DNA of 64,000 nt from the NCBI GenBank assembly GCA_027886185.1, contig WOAB01000233.1:1-64000 (forward strand). Direction: 5' to 3'. The position numbers and the translations under genes are program-made. This DNA comes from Rheum nobile (lineage: Eukaryota > Streptophyta > Magnoliopsida > Caryophyllales > Polygonaceae). Below the pieces are notes generated by a model. It saw only the letters and a list, made by a program, of their open reading frames with translations, ran no database searches and was not told the origin of the DNA. This document shows positions 20,775 to 32,101 of the stretch, in pieces; the first letter of the stretch is position 1, and the number at the start of each line of letters is the position of its first letter.

Positions 20775-21775
20775 TGCGTATAGGTTTCTAAATCCCAAAC
20801 CTTACATACTCTAGGGTATGTAGGGTTTCCAAATCCCAAGGTATGAAAACCTCAATATTTGCATAGACTATACTATATGTAAACCCTCCAGTGTCTATAC
20901 CATGGGTTATTTTTTGTTTTGGAAACTGTGGAGACCCTAAACCCCAAACCCTACATAGCCTAGGTATATAGGGTATCCAAACTCCGGGTATCCGTACCTT
21001 GGGGTTTCTTCTTTTGGAACCTAGGAGACCCTAAACTCCAAACCCTACATACTCTAGGGTATGTACGATATACTATATGTATGGGACCCTAAACCTAGAG
21101 TATGTAGGGTATCCAAACCCCAGGGTATGAAAACCCCAAGATTCCATACTCTATACTATATGTAAACCCCCGGTTGTCCATAACTTGAGGTTTCTTATTT
21201 TGGAAACCCTGGGGATCCTAAATCCCAAACCCTATATGCCCCAAGGTATGTAGGGTATCCAAACCCTTGGGTATGGAAATCACAAGATTTCCATACTCTA
21301 TAGTGTATGTAAACCACTGGCCTCCGCACCCTAGGGTTTCTTGTTTTGGAACAATGGGGATCCTAAACCTTATACCTTACATACCCTAAGATATATAGGA
21401 TATCCAAACCGAGGGTATAGAAACCCTAGGATTTCCATACCATATAATATATGTAAACCCCCGAGTATTCATACCTTGGGGTTTCTTGTTTTAGAAACCC
21501 TATGGAACTTAAACCTCAGACCCTACATACCATAGGCTATGTAGGGTATCCAAACCTTAGGATTTCCATACTCTATACTGTATGTAAACCCTTGGTTGTC
21601 CCTACCCTGAGATTTCTTGTTTTTTAAACCCTGGGACCCTAAACCCCAAACCCTACATACCCCACGGTATGTAGGTTACCAACCTATGGGGTATGGAAAC
21701 CCCATGATTTCCAAACCCAATACTGTATGTAAACCCTCGGGTGTCCATTCTCTGGGGTTTCTTGTTTTGAAACAT
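20775..21775. repeat. About 147-bp satellite, roughly seven units
   Basis: The phrase TTTCTTGTTTTGGAAACC followed by CTGGGGACCCTAAACC recurs at about 20907, 21006, 21191, 21338, 21483, 21612 and 21759. Spacing is mostly 129-147 with two rearranged units. Each unit also contains CCTACATACYCTAGGGTATGT, itself palindromic (CATACYCTAGGGTATG). Confidence 0.85.
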
Positions 21776-22870
21776 AAATAACCGATATTTGAATAATGTG
21801 ATAATGAAGCTAGGAATATATTATACTTAGTATAACCAATATTCAAATAATACGATATGAAGTTAGAATTACATTATACTGAGTATATATATGATCGATA
21901 TTGAATAATACGATAATAAATTTAGGATTACATTATACCTACTATAACCGATATTCTAATAATATGATAATGAAGTTAGAATTACGTTATACTTAGTATA
22001 AACGATATTTGAATAATACGGTAATGATGTTAGGATTACATTATACTGAGTATATACGATAATTGAATAATACAATAACAAAGTTAGGATTATATTATAC
22101 TTAGTATAACCGATATTCGAATAATACGAAATGAAGTTAGGATTACATTATAGTACTTAGTATAGCCAGTATTCGAATAATACGGTATGAAGTTAGAATT
22201 ACATTATACAAAGTATATATGATCGATATTGCATAATTTGATAATAAATTTAGCATTACATTGTACCTAGTATAACCGATATTCGAATAATACGATAATA
22301 AAGTTAGGATTATATTATACTGAATATATATGATCGATATTAAATAATACGATAATGAAGTTAAGATTATATCATACTGTGTATATACGATAATTAATAA
22401 TGTGGTAATGAAGTTAGGATTACATTATACTTAGTATAACTGATGTTCGAATAATACAATAATAAAGTTAGGATTACATTATATTGAGTATATACGATAA
22501 TTGAATGATACAATAATGAAGTTCAGATTACATTATACTTAGTATAACCTATATTCAAATAATACGATACTGAAATTAAGATTACATTATAGTGAGTATA
22601 TATGATATTGGATAATATGAAAATGAAATTAGGATGACATTATAATTAGTATAACCGATATTCGAATAATACGATAATGAAGTTTAGATTACATTATATT
22701 AACTATATACAATATTGAAGTTAGGATCATATTATAGTTCTTAGTATAACCGATATTCGAATAATACGATAATAAAGTTAGGATTACATTATGTTGAACA
22801 TGTACGATATTGGATAATACGATAACGAAATTAATAAGTAGATTATATTTAGTATAACCGATATTCGAAT
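21776..22870. repeat. About 60-bp satellite with two alternating variants
   Basis: Variant A contains TTAGTATAACCGATATTCGA and variant B contains GAGTATATACGATATTGAA. Both share AATACGATAATGAAG and TTAGGATTACATTATAC. They largely alternate, suggesting a roughly 120-bp dimer as the higher-order unit. Confidence 0.85.
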
Positions 22871-23089
22871 AATGTGATTGTATATAGTACGAAAGCTTGT
22901 CATGTACATCTGCCTATAATAAAACTTATTTTTTTAAATATAAATATTTTTTTCGGTATTCTAATAGCACGCATTTGGCTTAATCACGTGAATACAATGC
23001 GTGTCCCCTTTATATACGCCCATGCAACGTGTACACATGCACATTTTGTGTACAAATAATAAAAAAACCTTTGTATGTATTTAGCATCA

Positions 23090-23734
23090 CTTTGTTTTCA
23101 AGGGTCATGTGACTGATGTTATGTATAACTCATTAAAATTACAAAACAAAACTCAAATTTATCAATATTGCACACAATCCTTGGATTAGAAAAAAGCCAA
23201 CACTATAGTACATGGATTCGAACCCCGGTCTAAACCCTAGAAAACGCTCTCTTTCTCGCCTCTTACATTGCCTCCTAATCCTTTCCCCAAATTCACGATC
23301 TCGACTCTTGTTCTTAACGTGTTGAGTCTTGCCTTCCTCCATGCTCTTTAAACTTTAGTCTTCTACGAATCAAAAACACCAGCGAAACTTTATCTTCTGC
23401 AAAAAAAAAAATGATCCTAGTGTTTCTCCCAAGTTCATTAAGTTTTCCAAAAATTCCATGGAAGCATGACTCTCCCTTCTTTCATGGGTATGTCGCATGG
23501 GTTGGTGGTGGTCTTATCCTCCCTTCTTCCTGTCAGATCTCAGATCGTTGAAAAATAGATGGTGTCGTTGTTGGTGTCTCTGTGCCTGTTGGTGGTGGAT
23601 AGAGGTTTTAGTTTCCTGGCAGCTTTCTCCTCTGACTCAAGTATGGCGATAGAACAAAAGCACCGGAAAATAGATTGATCAAATCACTTTGAGACCTAAA
23701 ATTGGGCCGACAACGACTCTTTCCCCTCCCTTTG
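23090..23734. other. Intergenic, no gene recognised
   Basis: Unique-looking sequence between the satellite element and the gypsy retrotransposon. It continues at 31882 once the gypsy element is removed. Confidence 0.5.
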
Positions 23735-24609
23735 TGATGTGACCCTGCCTCCCATGACGGCCCAAGACGAGGAAGAAGCCATGAGCCTACGCTCAGAGGG
23801 CCCAGTGATAAGGTCTAGGTCCAAAGCCATCTCCGCCGCCGTCGCGTCACTTATCGCACGCGTCGTCGCTGGCCAAGGAAGCCCAGACGCCAACCCAAGA
23901 CTCGTCGTCCTCTCCACCATTGGCAATGAAACAACGCGTTCTTTACAGACAACATCGCGTGCACCCACTCGCGAGGCCATCGACCCTTAGTCGTTGTTCC
24001 TCGCGGTGTTTGTACTCATTCAACGCGTTGTTTTCATAGTTTCGAGACATTTTCTATATTTGATATTATTGCGTATTTTAGATAGTTTCCTTTTATAGTC
24101 TTTTCTATTTTTGGGTTTGTGCCTTTTGCATGCTTGCATGAGCTAGCCCATAGGTTCGTCTCAGTCCAAGCCCATTAGGTCTTGGCCGAGTTCTTTGGCT
24201 ATTTAAAGCCCCCGTTGTTATTGTTATTTCCTTACGTTCAATGTTAATCAAGGTTTCAAGTAGAGTGTTTATCCTCCTTCCCTTGATCGGACGTCACCTC
24301 TATCTTTGCATCCCTATTCCCTTCGCCGCCGACGCTACGACAAACACTTGAATCTTCAAGCCAAGTCTTCCTTCGCATCTCCCTTCCTCCGCAGTCGACG
24401 CTACGACACAAAAGACTTGTCTTTTCAAGTCATCTATCCCTCATCAAATCGCTTCCACCACCGTTATCCATAAGCTCCAGCAATCGCTTCCACCGCGTTC
24501 GCCACCACCTTCACCGTCGAGACGTTCATCGCGTGACTTCTCACCCAAGACTAGATCCAAAGGTGTCGCCTTTGACAACTGGCTTGTCATCGGAGGCAAG
24601 GACACATCA
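23735..24609 (+). repeat. 5' LTR of the gypsy element
   Basis: 875 bp, TG...CA ends, paired with 30989-31876. Confidence 0.92.
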
Positions 24610-24611
24610 AC

Positions 24612-24624
24612 TGGTATCAGAGCC
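24612..24624 (+). other. Primer binding site (tRNA-Met type)
   Basis: TGGTATCAGAGCC two bases after the 5' LTR. It is complementary to the 3' end of initiator tRNA-Met, as is common in plant retroelements. Confidence 0.9.
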
Positions 24625-25411
24625 CAGCAGTCTTGTAAGTCACGAACTCAAGTTTGCATCTTGTTCACCTAATTTTTCTTGCCCCCATCATTTGCTTTCG
24701 TAAGATCTCGCGAGAAAAACCAAAATTTCCATCTTTGCAACACCTTTGGTTTCTACAAGTTCCTATCTTGGCCGGATTTTTTTTCCTTGTTCCCTAAGTT
24801 TTGGTGTGTTAGGTAATTTGTTATCTTGCATGCTAGAATATTTTGTTTTCTTATTTCACGCGTGGATAGAGTTTCCTTGTTTGCTAGATTTTGCTTTTTA
24901 GTTAAGTTAACCGAATTTCCTTATAAGATATAATCAAATCTTATCTTCTCTCTCCTATCTCTAAAATCACACTTGTGACATTCTTGTTACTTAGACCGAT
25001 TTTATTTTTTGTTTCCTTTTGCAAATCCGAAAAGATCAAAAGATAAGATCTCGGATATTTAAAAAAAAAAAGATATTCAAAAAAAAAGTTTTCCAAAGTT
25101 AGGTAAAGCCAAAATAAGGTAACCCTAACCCACTCGCGGTCTAAACTCATCTTCTATCTCTCTCTGTCGTCTAGGTCAAGCTTCCTAGAAGGTATTCTCT
25201 TGCTTATTAGGTTGCTTTGTTTACGTTTGTTTTAGGGTTTCACTTTGTTCTTGTTTGTTTGATTGCAACTTGTTTGATACACCATCTCTTGTGCAAGCCA
25301 AGCCGCCCTCACGGCAAGCCCAAACTAACCCTACCTACGTGAACTTTGTGACTTGACTAGTGATTTTCTTGGTTGTTGTGCTTCGTTGTCTTTTGGTTCG
25401 TTTTTACTCCC

Positions 25412-27811
25412 ATGTCTGGCCATATTGTTATAGGTAACATGACAATAGATCACGGTGAGAACCAACCTGGAGTCGACAACAACAACCCACCTCAACCACC
25501 ATTGGATCTACCCCAAGACCAACAACCGATTGACCCCCCACACCACGACCCCATCTTGGAGTTGTCCGAGGAGCAACGAGAGATCCAAGCTCTTCGTCAA
25601 CGCGTTGCTCAATTTGAAGCCAGAGAACGTGCCGCACAACTCGTGCCCAACCCCACACCCCTGAGTACTATGGATACGCCAGCTCAACCACGAGCCACCG
25701 ACGCCGGGCCATCAAAGACAAGAGTCGACAAAGGCAAAGGAATCATGCCTTCGACATCTCATCATCAACCACAACTCAATCATATGCAAAGTGTCATCGA
25801 GAGTCGCCAAGGCTTCGTTTCGCATGCGGACCGCTACGTGCCCAGAGCCATAACCACTGGCTTCGACACCGACTCCGACAACGACCGCGACGCCGAAGAC
25901 ACTCAAGGTGAGTTTTCTGAACCATACAACTTTGATGATCGCTATGCCTCTAGGAGAACCTAGAGACGCGTATCGGGCTCAGCACCACGCGAAGGCCGCC
26001 CTCGACGAGCCGAGCAAGCCGACGCGACGCCAAGGAGACCCAGTCGCCGACCAAGTGGGCATACGCAACGCGATGATCAAATGAGGACACCAACTACACA
26101 GCCATGAAGCCATGATGTATGCGATCACCTTCGACACCAAAGTGTTCGGACACCGCATTACGGATCTGATGGCTACACGTCGATCACACCCAATGTCCAC
26201 GACGACTTTGACGAGTATGACGATGAGGAGATCGAGGACTCAGGTATGGTCAACCCTAATTTTTTTCACCCACCTCTTGGAGATCCACTTGAATTGCAAG
26301 ATCACCCTTCGGATTGGATACCTCTACCGCGTCTTCATCCCTAAGGAGAACGCATTCATGACATTGGCGGCGAGCGCCGCGATGTTATGCCAAGAGACAT
26401 TCGACGCGACAACTACGATCCCCAGCCGCGAAGACGCCGACGCGACGATGCCTATGCGCCAAGGGATGAGTTCGCTCGCGGAGAAGATCACCAAGACCGC
26501 GATAGACTCCAGGTTGGACGCGATAGACCCTATGGTTTGCGCGCCTACGAGAATCCTCTCTACGCCGCCGCGCCAAACAACGCGTTCAACCAAGCACCTG
26601 CCCCGCCTCGAATCCAATGACACCAAGTCAAGGTAAAAATCGAGCATTTTTATGGTGAATACAACCCCTCTGTTTTTCTTGAATGGGTGCAGGCTACGGA
26701 GTACACACTTCGATATTGTCGAGTGCCCCATGAGGAGCATGTCGACGCCGCGACACTTAATTTCTGCGGAGCCGCGCGAGTGTGGTGGCATCGCTTCGAG
26801 GATGACTGCGTTCGACGCCAGAGGACACGGGTCACAGAGTGGCACCAACTCGTGTACGTGATGACAAAGAAATATGTGCCTCCAGACTATAGGAATCAAA
26901 TGAGAATGGAGATAGCCATGGCTCGCCAAGGGTCGATGTCTCCCCTCGAGTTCTTTTCCAAGCTTGAAGACATGTATTACAAGGACAACATCTCCGTTGC
27001 ACCATCGACATTGAGGACGAAATTCTTGAGTGGCTTAAACACCAACATCCGTGATCAACTCGAGATTTTGCCCATCAAAGATTTGAACACCCTCACACAC
27101 ACGGCGATGCAAATCCATGCACAAATCTCTCGCCAAAAGTCTTACACTTTTTCAAGTGGCCAACCAAGGTATTCTTCTAACCCTAGTGGATTACCTTCTA
27201 CTAATGTTCGCCCTAGTGTCTCTACCACAGCCGCGTCGAGCCAAGCTCCCAAAGCGAAGCCTTCGACGCCTAGCACCGCACCGCGCCAGAACGCGCCCAG
27301 ACAAGCTCCAGTGGGCACAGATCGCGCGTGCGACGTCGAGTGTTACAAATGTGGTGGAAGAGACCACTGTAAGAAGGATTGCCCAAACGCTCGAAAGGTT
27401 TTATTCTCCACGGCCGCCGCCGGCTACGAGTCATGCGACGACGAGGAGCAAACCCTAGAGGCCATCGATGAAGTCATCGAAGAAGAGGAAGACGCCTATG
27501 ACTGCAACCCCGCTTCTCTGCACGCGGGCATACCATTGAGCTTGGTGACGCGTCGTCTCCTCACTGTCAAGGAAGCAAGCTTACGCGATCAATGCGAGAA
27601 CTTGTTTCACACAAGAGCTCTCGTCCAGACGGCTTCCCTGAGTGTAATTGTTGATGGAGGATCTTGTACTAACATTGTCAATGAGAAGGTCGTGACACAC
27701 TTCAAGTTGCCTACGACACCTCATCCACAACCTTATGCCCTCCAATGGATTTCTTCTAGTCCAGGTAACATAGTATCTCGCCAATGTTTAATTTCATTTT
27801 CCATAGGTTAA
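25412..27811 (+). pseudogene. gag-protease region of the gypsy element, with stops
   Basis: The first part starts at the ATG at 25412 (Pro/Gln-rich, Q-R-E-I-Q-A-L-R coiled stretch) and stops at 25963. After an Arg/Asp-rich stretch in other frames, a long frame (26640-27811) carries the retrotransposon gag domain (A-A-R-V-W-W-H-R-F motif), a CCHC knuckle (C-Y-K-C-G-G-R-D-H-C-K-K-D-C) near 27352, and the start of the protease with V-D-G-G-S-C-T-N near 27650. A TAA at 27809 cuts the protease. Another in-frame stop lies near 27986. Confidence 0.85.
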
Positions 27812-28204
27812 TACTGTGATTCCATTTTATGTGATGTCATTGCAATGGACTCTACACATATTTTGCTTGGGCGTCCATGGCAATTCGACAGGCGCGTGCT
27901 CCATGATGGCTATTTGAACACTTATGTGTTCAATTACCACGGGAAGCACGTCACTTTGCATCCCATGTCTCCCCATGAGATCTTGTAGGACCAGGTTGAA
28001 CGCGATCGCCAAAAAGCAATTGAGGCCGCGTCTACTAGGTCAACAGAGTGCCCAGAGGCACTCTAGAGGCAAGACTCCTCTCATTCTGGCCACCTTTCGT
28101 CTCCATCAGGCACTGGCAAGAAGAAACACAACGCCACCGCTGGGACACCAAGTGCCACACAGAAATCGACGAGCGCCTCACCGTCGACAAAGTTAGCCGA
28201 TCCG

Positions 28205-30103
28205 TTGCCACATACGCGTCCTTTGCAAGGCAAATGTGAGCAACGCGTGCTTTTAGCCAGGCCCAGTGACCTCACTGCGTGTTTAACTGGCAAGGCACCA
28301 TGTTTTCTGCTTGTGCCAACCCCATGCATCCCTGAGTCATCGAATGCCGCATCCGTGCCGCCAGCCATCGCGACCTTGCTCGCCGCGTTCGATGATGTCT
28401 TTCCTGATGAGTTGCCACAAGGATTACCTCCACTGCAAGGCATTGAGCACCAGATTGACATTGTGCCAGGTGCCTCCTTGCCCAATCACGCTGCGTATAG
28501 AGCTGGCCCAAAAGAGACCAAGGAGCTCCAGCGCCAAGTGCAAGAGTTGTTGGATCGCGGCTACGTAAGGGAATCTCTATCCCCTTGCACTGTGCCTGTG
28601 ATACTTGTGCCCAAGAAGGATGGCACATGGAGAATGTGTGTTGATTGTCGCACGATAAACCAGATCATCGTCAAGTATAGGCATCCTATTCCATGCCTTG
28701 ACGATATGCTTGATGAACTTCATGGCGCCACACTTTTCTCCAAGATAGATTTGAAGAGTGGTTATCACCAAATCAGGATGAAAGAAGGTGATGAGTGGAA
28801 AACCGCGTTCAAGACGAAGTATGGGCTCTACGAGTGGCTTGTTATGCCATTTGGGCTCACGAACGCGCCAAGCACCTTCATGCGCGTGATGAACCACGTA
28901 TTGAGAACTTTCCTTGGCAAGTTTGTTGTCGTTTATTTCGATGACATCCTTGTATATTCACGGAGCCTGGATGACCATGTCGATCACCTTCGTCAAGTGC
29001 TCGAGTGCCTTCGACGCGAGAGCCTGTTTGCCAATCTGGCCAAGTGCAATTTTTGCTCCGCGTCCACAAATTTTCTGGGCTATGTCGTGAGTAGTGATGG
29101 TCTATGCGTCGACGAAGAAAAGATCGCGGCCATCAAAGAGTGGCCAACTCCGACGACGCCGACACAGGTGCGAAGCTTTCTCGGCCTCGCAGGATTTTAT
29201 AGGCGCTTTGTTCGAGACTTCTCCTCCATTGCCGCGTCATTGCATGAGTTGACAAAGAAGGGGAGCACTGTCATGTGGCTTGAGTCCCACGAAGAAGCCT
29301 TTTCGGCTTTGAAGTGTGCCTTGTGCCAAGCACCATTACTCCAGCTTCCCGACTTCGCCAAACACTTCGAGGTGGAGTGCGATGCCTCAGACATAGGCAT
29401 TGGTGGTGTGCTGCACCAAGAAAAGAGGCCCATTGCATATTTCAGGGAGAAGCTCACAGGGGCCACACTCAATTACCCCACCTACGACAAAGAGTTATAT
29501 GCCTTAGTCCGCGTGCTAAAGACATGGCAACATTACCTTTGGCCGCGTGAATTTGTCATCCACAATGACCACGCCGCGTTGCGCTACTTGAATAGCCAAG
29601 CCCACCTCAATCGCCGCCATGCTCGTTGGGTGGAATTCCTTGAGACGTTTCCTTATGTCGTGGTCCACAAGAAGGGAAAGGAGAACATTGTTGCCGACGC
29701 ATTATCTCGCAGGTATGTTCTCTTGACTCATGTGCAAACTAAAATTTTGGGTTTTGCTTTGATTAAAGAATTGTATGCTAGTGACCCTTTCTTTTCCCCT
29801 ATATTCGAGCATTGCCTACGATCGCGTGAGTTTGAGTCCTATTTCCTTTCTGAGGGGTATTTATACAAGGCTAGTCGCCTTTGTATCCCTAGGTCTTCCA
29901 TTAGGCTCCTTTTGATTCAGGAAGCACACGCGAGCCGTGGACATTTTGGGATTAGGAAAACCTTAGACGCGTTAAGAGAACATTTCTTTTGGCCTAAGAT
30001 GACCCACCAAGTGACTAGGTTTTGTAGAAGTTGTGTGACGTGCCAAAGAGCCAAAGCTAGGTCAAGCCCACACGGCCTCTACACCCTCATTGCCCATTGC
30101 TAG
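28205..30103 (+). CDS. Reverse transcriptase-RNase H-integrase zinc domain of the gypsy element
   Basis: An uninterrupted frame of 632 codons. It contains the RT with S-K-I-D-L-K-S-G-Y-H-Q-I and the catalytic Y-F-D-D motif, the RNase H (V-E-C-D-A-S-D start, H-N-D-H-A motif, D-A-L-S-R end), and the integrase HHCC finger (H..H..C-x-x-C near the end). No start codon of its own is expected because it is part of a polyprotein. The frame is lost near 30085, where the integrase core continues one frame over. Confidence 0.88.
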   Translation: MPHTRPLQGKCEQRVLLARPSDLTACLTGKAPCFLLVPTPCIPESSNAASVPPAIATLLAAFDDVFPDELPQGLPPLQGIEHQIDIVPGASLPNHAAYRAGPKETKELQRQVQELLDRGYVRESLSPCTVPVILVPKKDGTWRMCVDCRTINQIIVKYRHPIPCLDDMLDELHGATLFSKIDLKSGYHQIRMKEGDEWKTAFKTKYGLYEWLVMPFGLTNAPSTFMRVMNHVLRTFLGKFVVVYFDDILVYSRSLDDHVDHLRQVLECLRRESLFANLAKCNFCSASTNFLGYVVSSDGLCVDEEKIAAIKEWPTPTTPTQVRSFLGLAGFYRRFVRDFSSIAASLHELTKKGSTVMWLESHEEAFSALKCALCQAPLLQLPDFAKHFEVECDASDIGIGGVLHQEKRPIAYFREKLTGATLNYPTYDKELYALVRVLKTWQHYLWPREFVIHNDHAALRYLNSQAHLNRRHARWVEFLETFPYVVVHKKGKENIVADALSRRYVLLTHVQTKILGFALIKELYASDPFFSPIFEHCLRSREFESYFLSEGYLYKASRLCIPRSSIRLLLIQEAHASRGHFGIRKTLDALREHFFWPKMTHQVTRFCRSCVTCQRAKARSSPHGLYTLIAHC

Positions 30104-30983
30104 TGCCCCCTGGGAAGATTTGTCTATGGATTTCATCACGGGTTTGCCCCTCTCTAGACGAGGTAAATACTCTATTTTTGTGGTCGTAGATAGATTTTCT
30201 AAGATGGCACATTTTATTGCTTGTAAGACAACCCATAGTACTAGTGAGATCGCCGATCTATTTTTTGAGCATGTGGTGCGTCTTCATGGAGTCCCGCATA
30301 CCATAGTTAGTGATAGGGATTCTAAGTTCGTTGGTCATTTTTGGAGAACTCTTTGGGGTAAGCTAGGGACCAAACTCCTATTTTCCACTAGCTACCACCC
30401 CCAGACAGATGGCCAAACGGAGGTCACAAATCGAACCCTAGGAGCCCTTCTTCGAACGATGCTAAAATCCAACCCTAATCGTTGGGAGGACTTACTATCA
30501 CTTGTCGAGTTTTGTTACAATAGATGAAGGAACACAGCGACCAAGTTGACACCTTTCGAAGTGGTGTATGGAATGAACCCATTGACGCCGCGACCACTGC
30601 GAGACCCAGTTCATGTCTCCGCCGCCAATCGCGCAGAACAAGTCTAAGAGCTCCATCGAAGAACAAGGGACCAACTGGAGAGAAGGGCCGCGCAGTATGC
30701 ATCCTAGAAGAACACTGGTAGACGCCGCGTCGTTTTTGCACCCGGGGACCTCGTCTAGGTGCACTTGCGAAAAGCAAGGTTCCCCTCGCGGCATAAGCAC
30801 AAATTGGCACCACGTGGAGATGGCCCATTCCGCGTGATTAAGGACATAGGGGACAATGCCTATCAACTCGAGCTCCCACCAGAATTTAAAGTCCACGCAT
30901 CCTTCAACGTGGCAGACTTGTCACCATATGTTGAGCCAGAGTTTGATGATGGTGAAGCAGGGACGCTTCACAACCAAGTGGGG
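30090..30983 (+). pseudogene. Integrase core and C terminus of the gypsy element, broken
   Basis: The catalytic core has M-D-F-I-T-G-L-P, V-S-D-R-D-S-K-F and a Q-T-E-V-T-N-R-T-L region (the D, D, E residues) and is open to a TAG-type stop at 30525. Homology continues in other frames (P-F-E-V-V-Y-G-M-N-P, then F-N-V-A-D-L-S-P-Y) up to the polypurine tract, with further stops. Confidence 0.82.
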
Positions 30984-30988
30984 GAGGG
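30978..30988 (+). other. Polypurine tract
   Basis: GTGGGGGAGGG directly before the 3' LTR. Confidence 0.8.
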
Positions 30989-31876
30989 TGATGTGACCCT
31001 GCCTCCCATGACGGCCTAAGACGAGAAATAAGCCATGAGCCTACGCTTAGAGGGCCCAGTGACAAGGTCTAGGTCCAAAGCCATCTCCTCCGCCGTTGTG
31101 TCACTTGTCGCACGCATCGTCGCTGGCCAAGGAAGCCCAGACGCCAACCCAAGACTCGTCGTCCTCTCCACCATCGGCAATGAAACAACGCATTCTTTCC
31201 AGACAATATCGCGTGCACCCACTCGCGAGGCCATCGACCCTTAGTTGTTGTTCCTCGCGGTGTTTGTACTCATTCAACACGTCGTTTTCATAGTTTCGAG
31301 ACATTTTCTATATTTGGTATTATTGCGTATTTTAGATAGTTTCCTTTTATAGTCTTTTCTATTTTTGGGTTTGTGCCTTTTGCATGCTTGCATGGGCTAG
31401 CCCATAGGTTTGTCTCGGTCCAAGCCCATTAGGTCTTGGCCTAGTTCTTTGGCTATTTAAAGCCCCCGTTGTTATTGTTATTTCCTTACGTTCAATTTTA
31501 ATCAAAGTTTCAAGTAGAGTGTTTATCCTCCTTCCCTTGATCGGACGTCACCCTCTATATTCGCATCCCCATTCCCTCCGCTGCCGATGCTACGGCAAAT
31601 ACTTGAACCTTCAAGCCAAGTCTTCCTTCTCATCTCCCTTCCTCCGTAGTCGACGCTACGACACCAAAGACTTGTCTTTTCAAGTCATCTTTCCCTCATC
31701 AAATTGCTTCCGCCACCGCTATCTATACGCTCCAGCAATCGCTTCCACCGCATTCACCACCGCGTTCACCACCACCTTCACTATCGAGACGTTCATCGCG
31801 TGACTTCTCACCCAAGACTAGATCCAAAGGTGTCGCCTTTGACAATTGGCTTGTCATCGGAGGCAAGGACACATCA
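30989..31876 (+). repeat. 3' LTR of the gypsy element
   Basis: 888 bp. It differs from the 5' copy by scattered substitutions and a short CGCGTTCACCAC-type duplication near 31756. Confidence 0.92.
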
Positions 31877-31881
31877 CTTTG

Positions 31882-32101
31882 GTATAGATCTGGCATTCCC
31901 GAAAAATAAGCTTGTCATCGATCTAAGATGGTGGTGAGAAATCCCTTGAACATGCGGCCGATTCACTTTGCCGAATCCAACTACTTATCTGAAAATAAGG
32001 TGCCACACTTCCTCTTTCTATCTAACCGACTCTTTTTATGAAATTAAAATTCTTGAATCTACCTCTATTTTTAAACCTGAATTGGCATGTTGAGATGCAC
32101 A
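31882..32101. other. Intergenic, no gene recognised
   Basis: Short flank between the gypsy element and the solo LTR. It is the natural continuation of 23090-23734. Confidence 0.5.

Larger units (their letters stand above)
20137..23089. mobile_element. Inverted-repeat element packed with satellite DNA
   Basis: The left end (GGATGCTAAATATACACC) matches the reverse complement of the right end (GATGCTAAATACATACA) over about 90 bp with conserved blocks ATTTRTACACAA, GTACAC, GGGYGTA and GGGG...GCAT. Weaker similarity continues to about 200 bp. Flanks carry an imperfect pair (CTTTTTTTCA before, CTTTGTTTTCA after), a possible 9-11-bp duplication. There is no coding capacity; the interior is two tandem-repeat families. 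Non-autonomous, possibly Mutator-type by TIR length and duplication size, but this is inference. It lies only about 100 bp from the MULE. Confidence 0.72.
23735..31876 (+). mobile_element. Full-length Ty3/gypsy LTR retrotransposon
   Basis: The LTRs (23735-24609 and 30989-31876) start TGATGTGACCC and end ACACATCA, are very similar, and are flanked by the exact 5-bp duplication CTTTG (23730-23734 and 31877-31881). A tRNA-Met-type primer site (TGGTATCAGAGCC at 24612) and a polypurine tract (GTGGGGGAGGG at 30978) lie in the expected places. The order gag, protease, RT, RNase H, integrase is that of gypsy elements. The primer site and integrase C terminus suit a chromovirus-like lineage, but I see no chromodomain. 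Several stops and frameshifts make it non-autonomous. Confidence 0.95.

Noticed and set aside
20900..21680. CCCTAAACC words resembling plant telomere repeat
   Set aside because: They occur once per 147-bp satellite unit and are never in tandem, so this is not an interstitial telomere array.
21776..22870. CRISPR-like array
   Set aside because: Units are contiguous tandem repeats without unique spacers, in a plant genome.
27650..27670. Protease active site reads D-G-G rather than D-S/T-G in the gypsy element
   Set aside because: V-D-G-G-S-C-T-N is a common variant in plant gypsy proteases, so it is not a lesion.
30984..31019. Reading frame running from the integrase into the 3' LTR
   Set aside because: This is read-through past several stops; the LTR start is fixed by the TG terminus and the polypurine tract.
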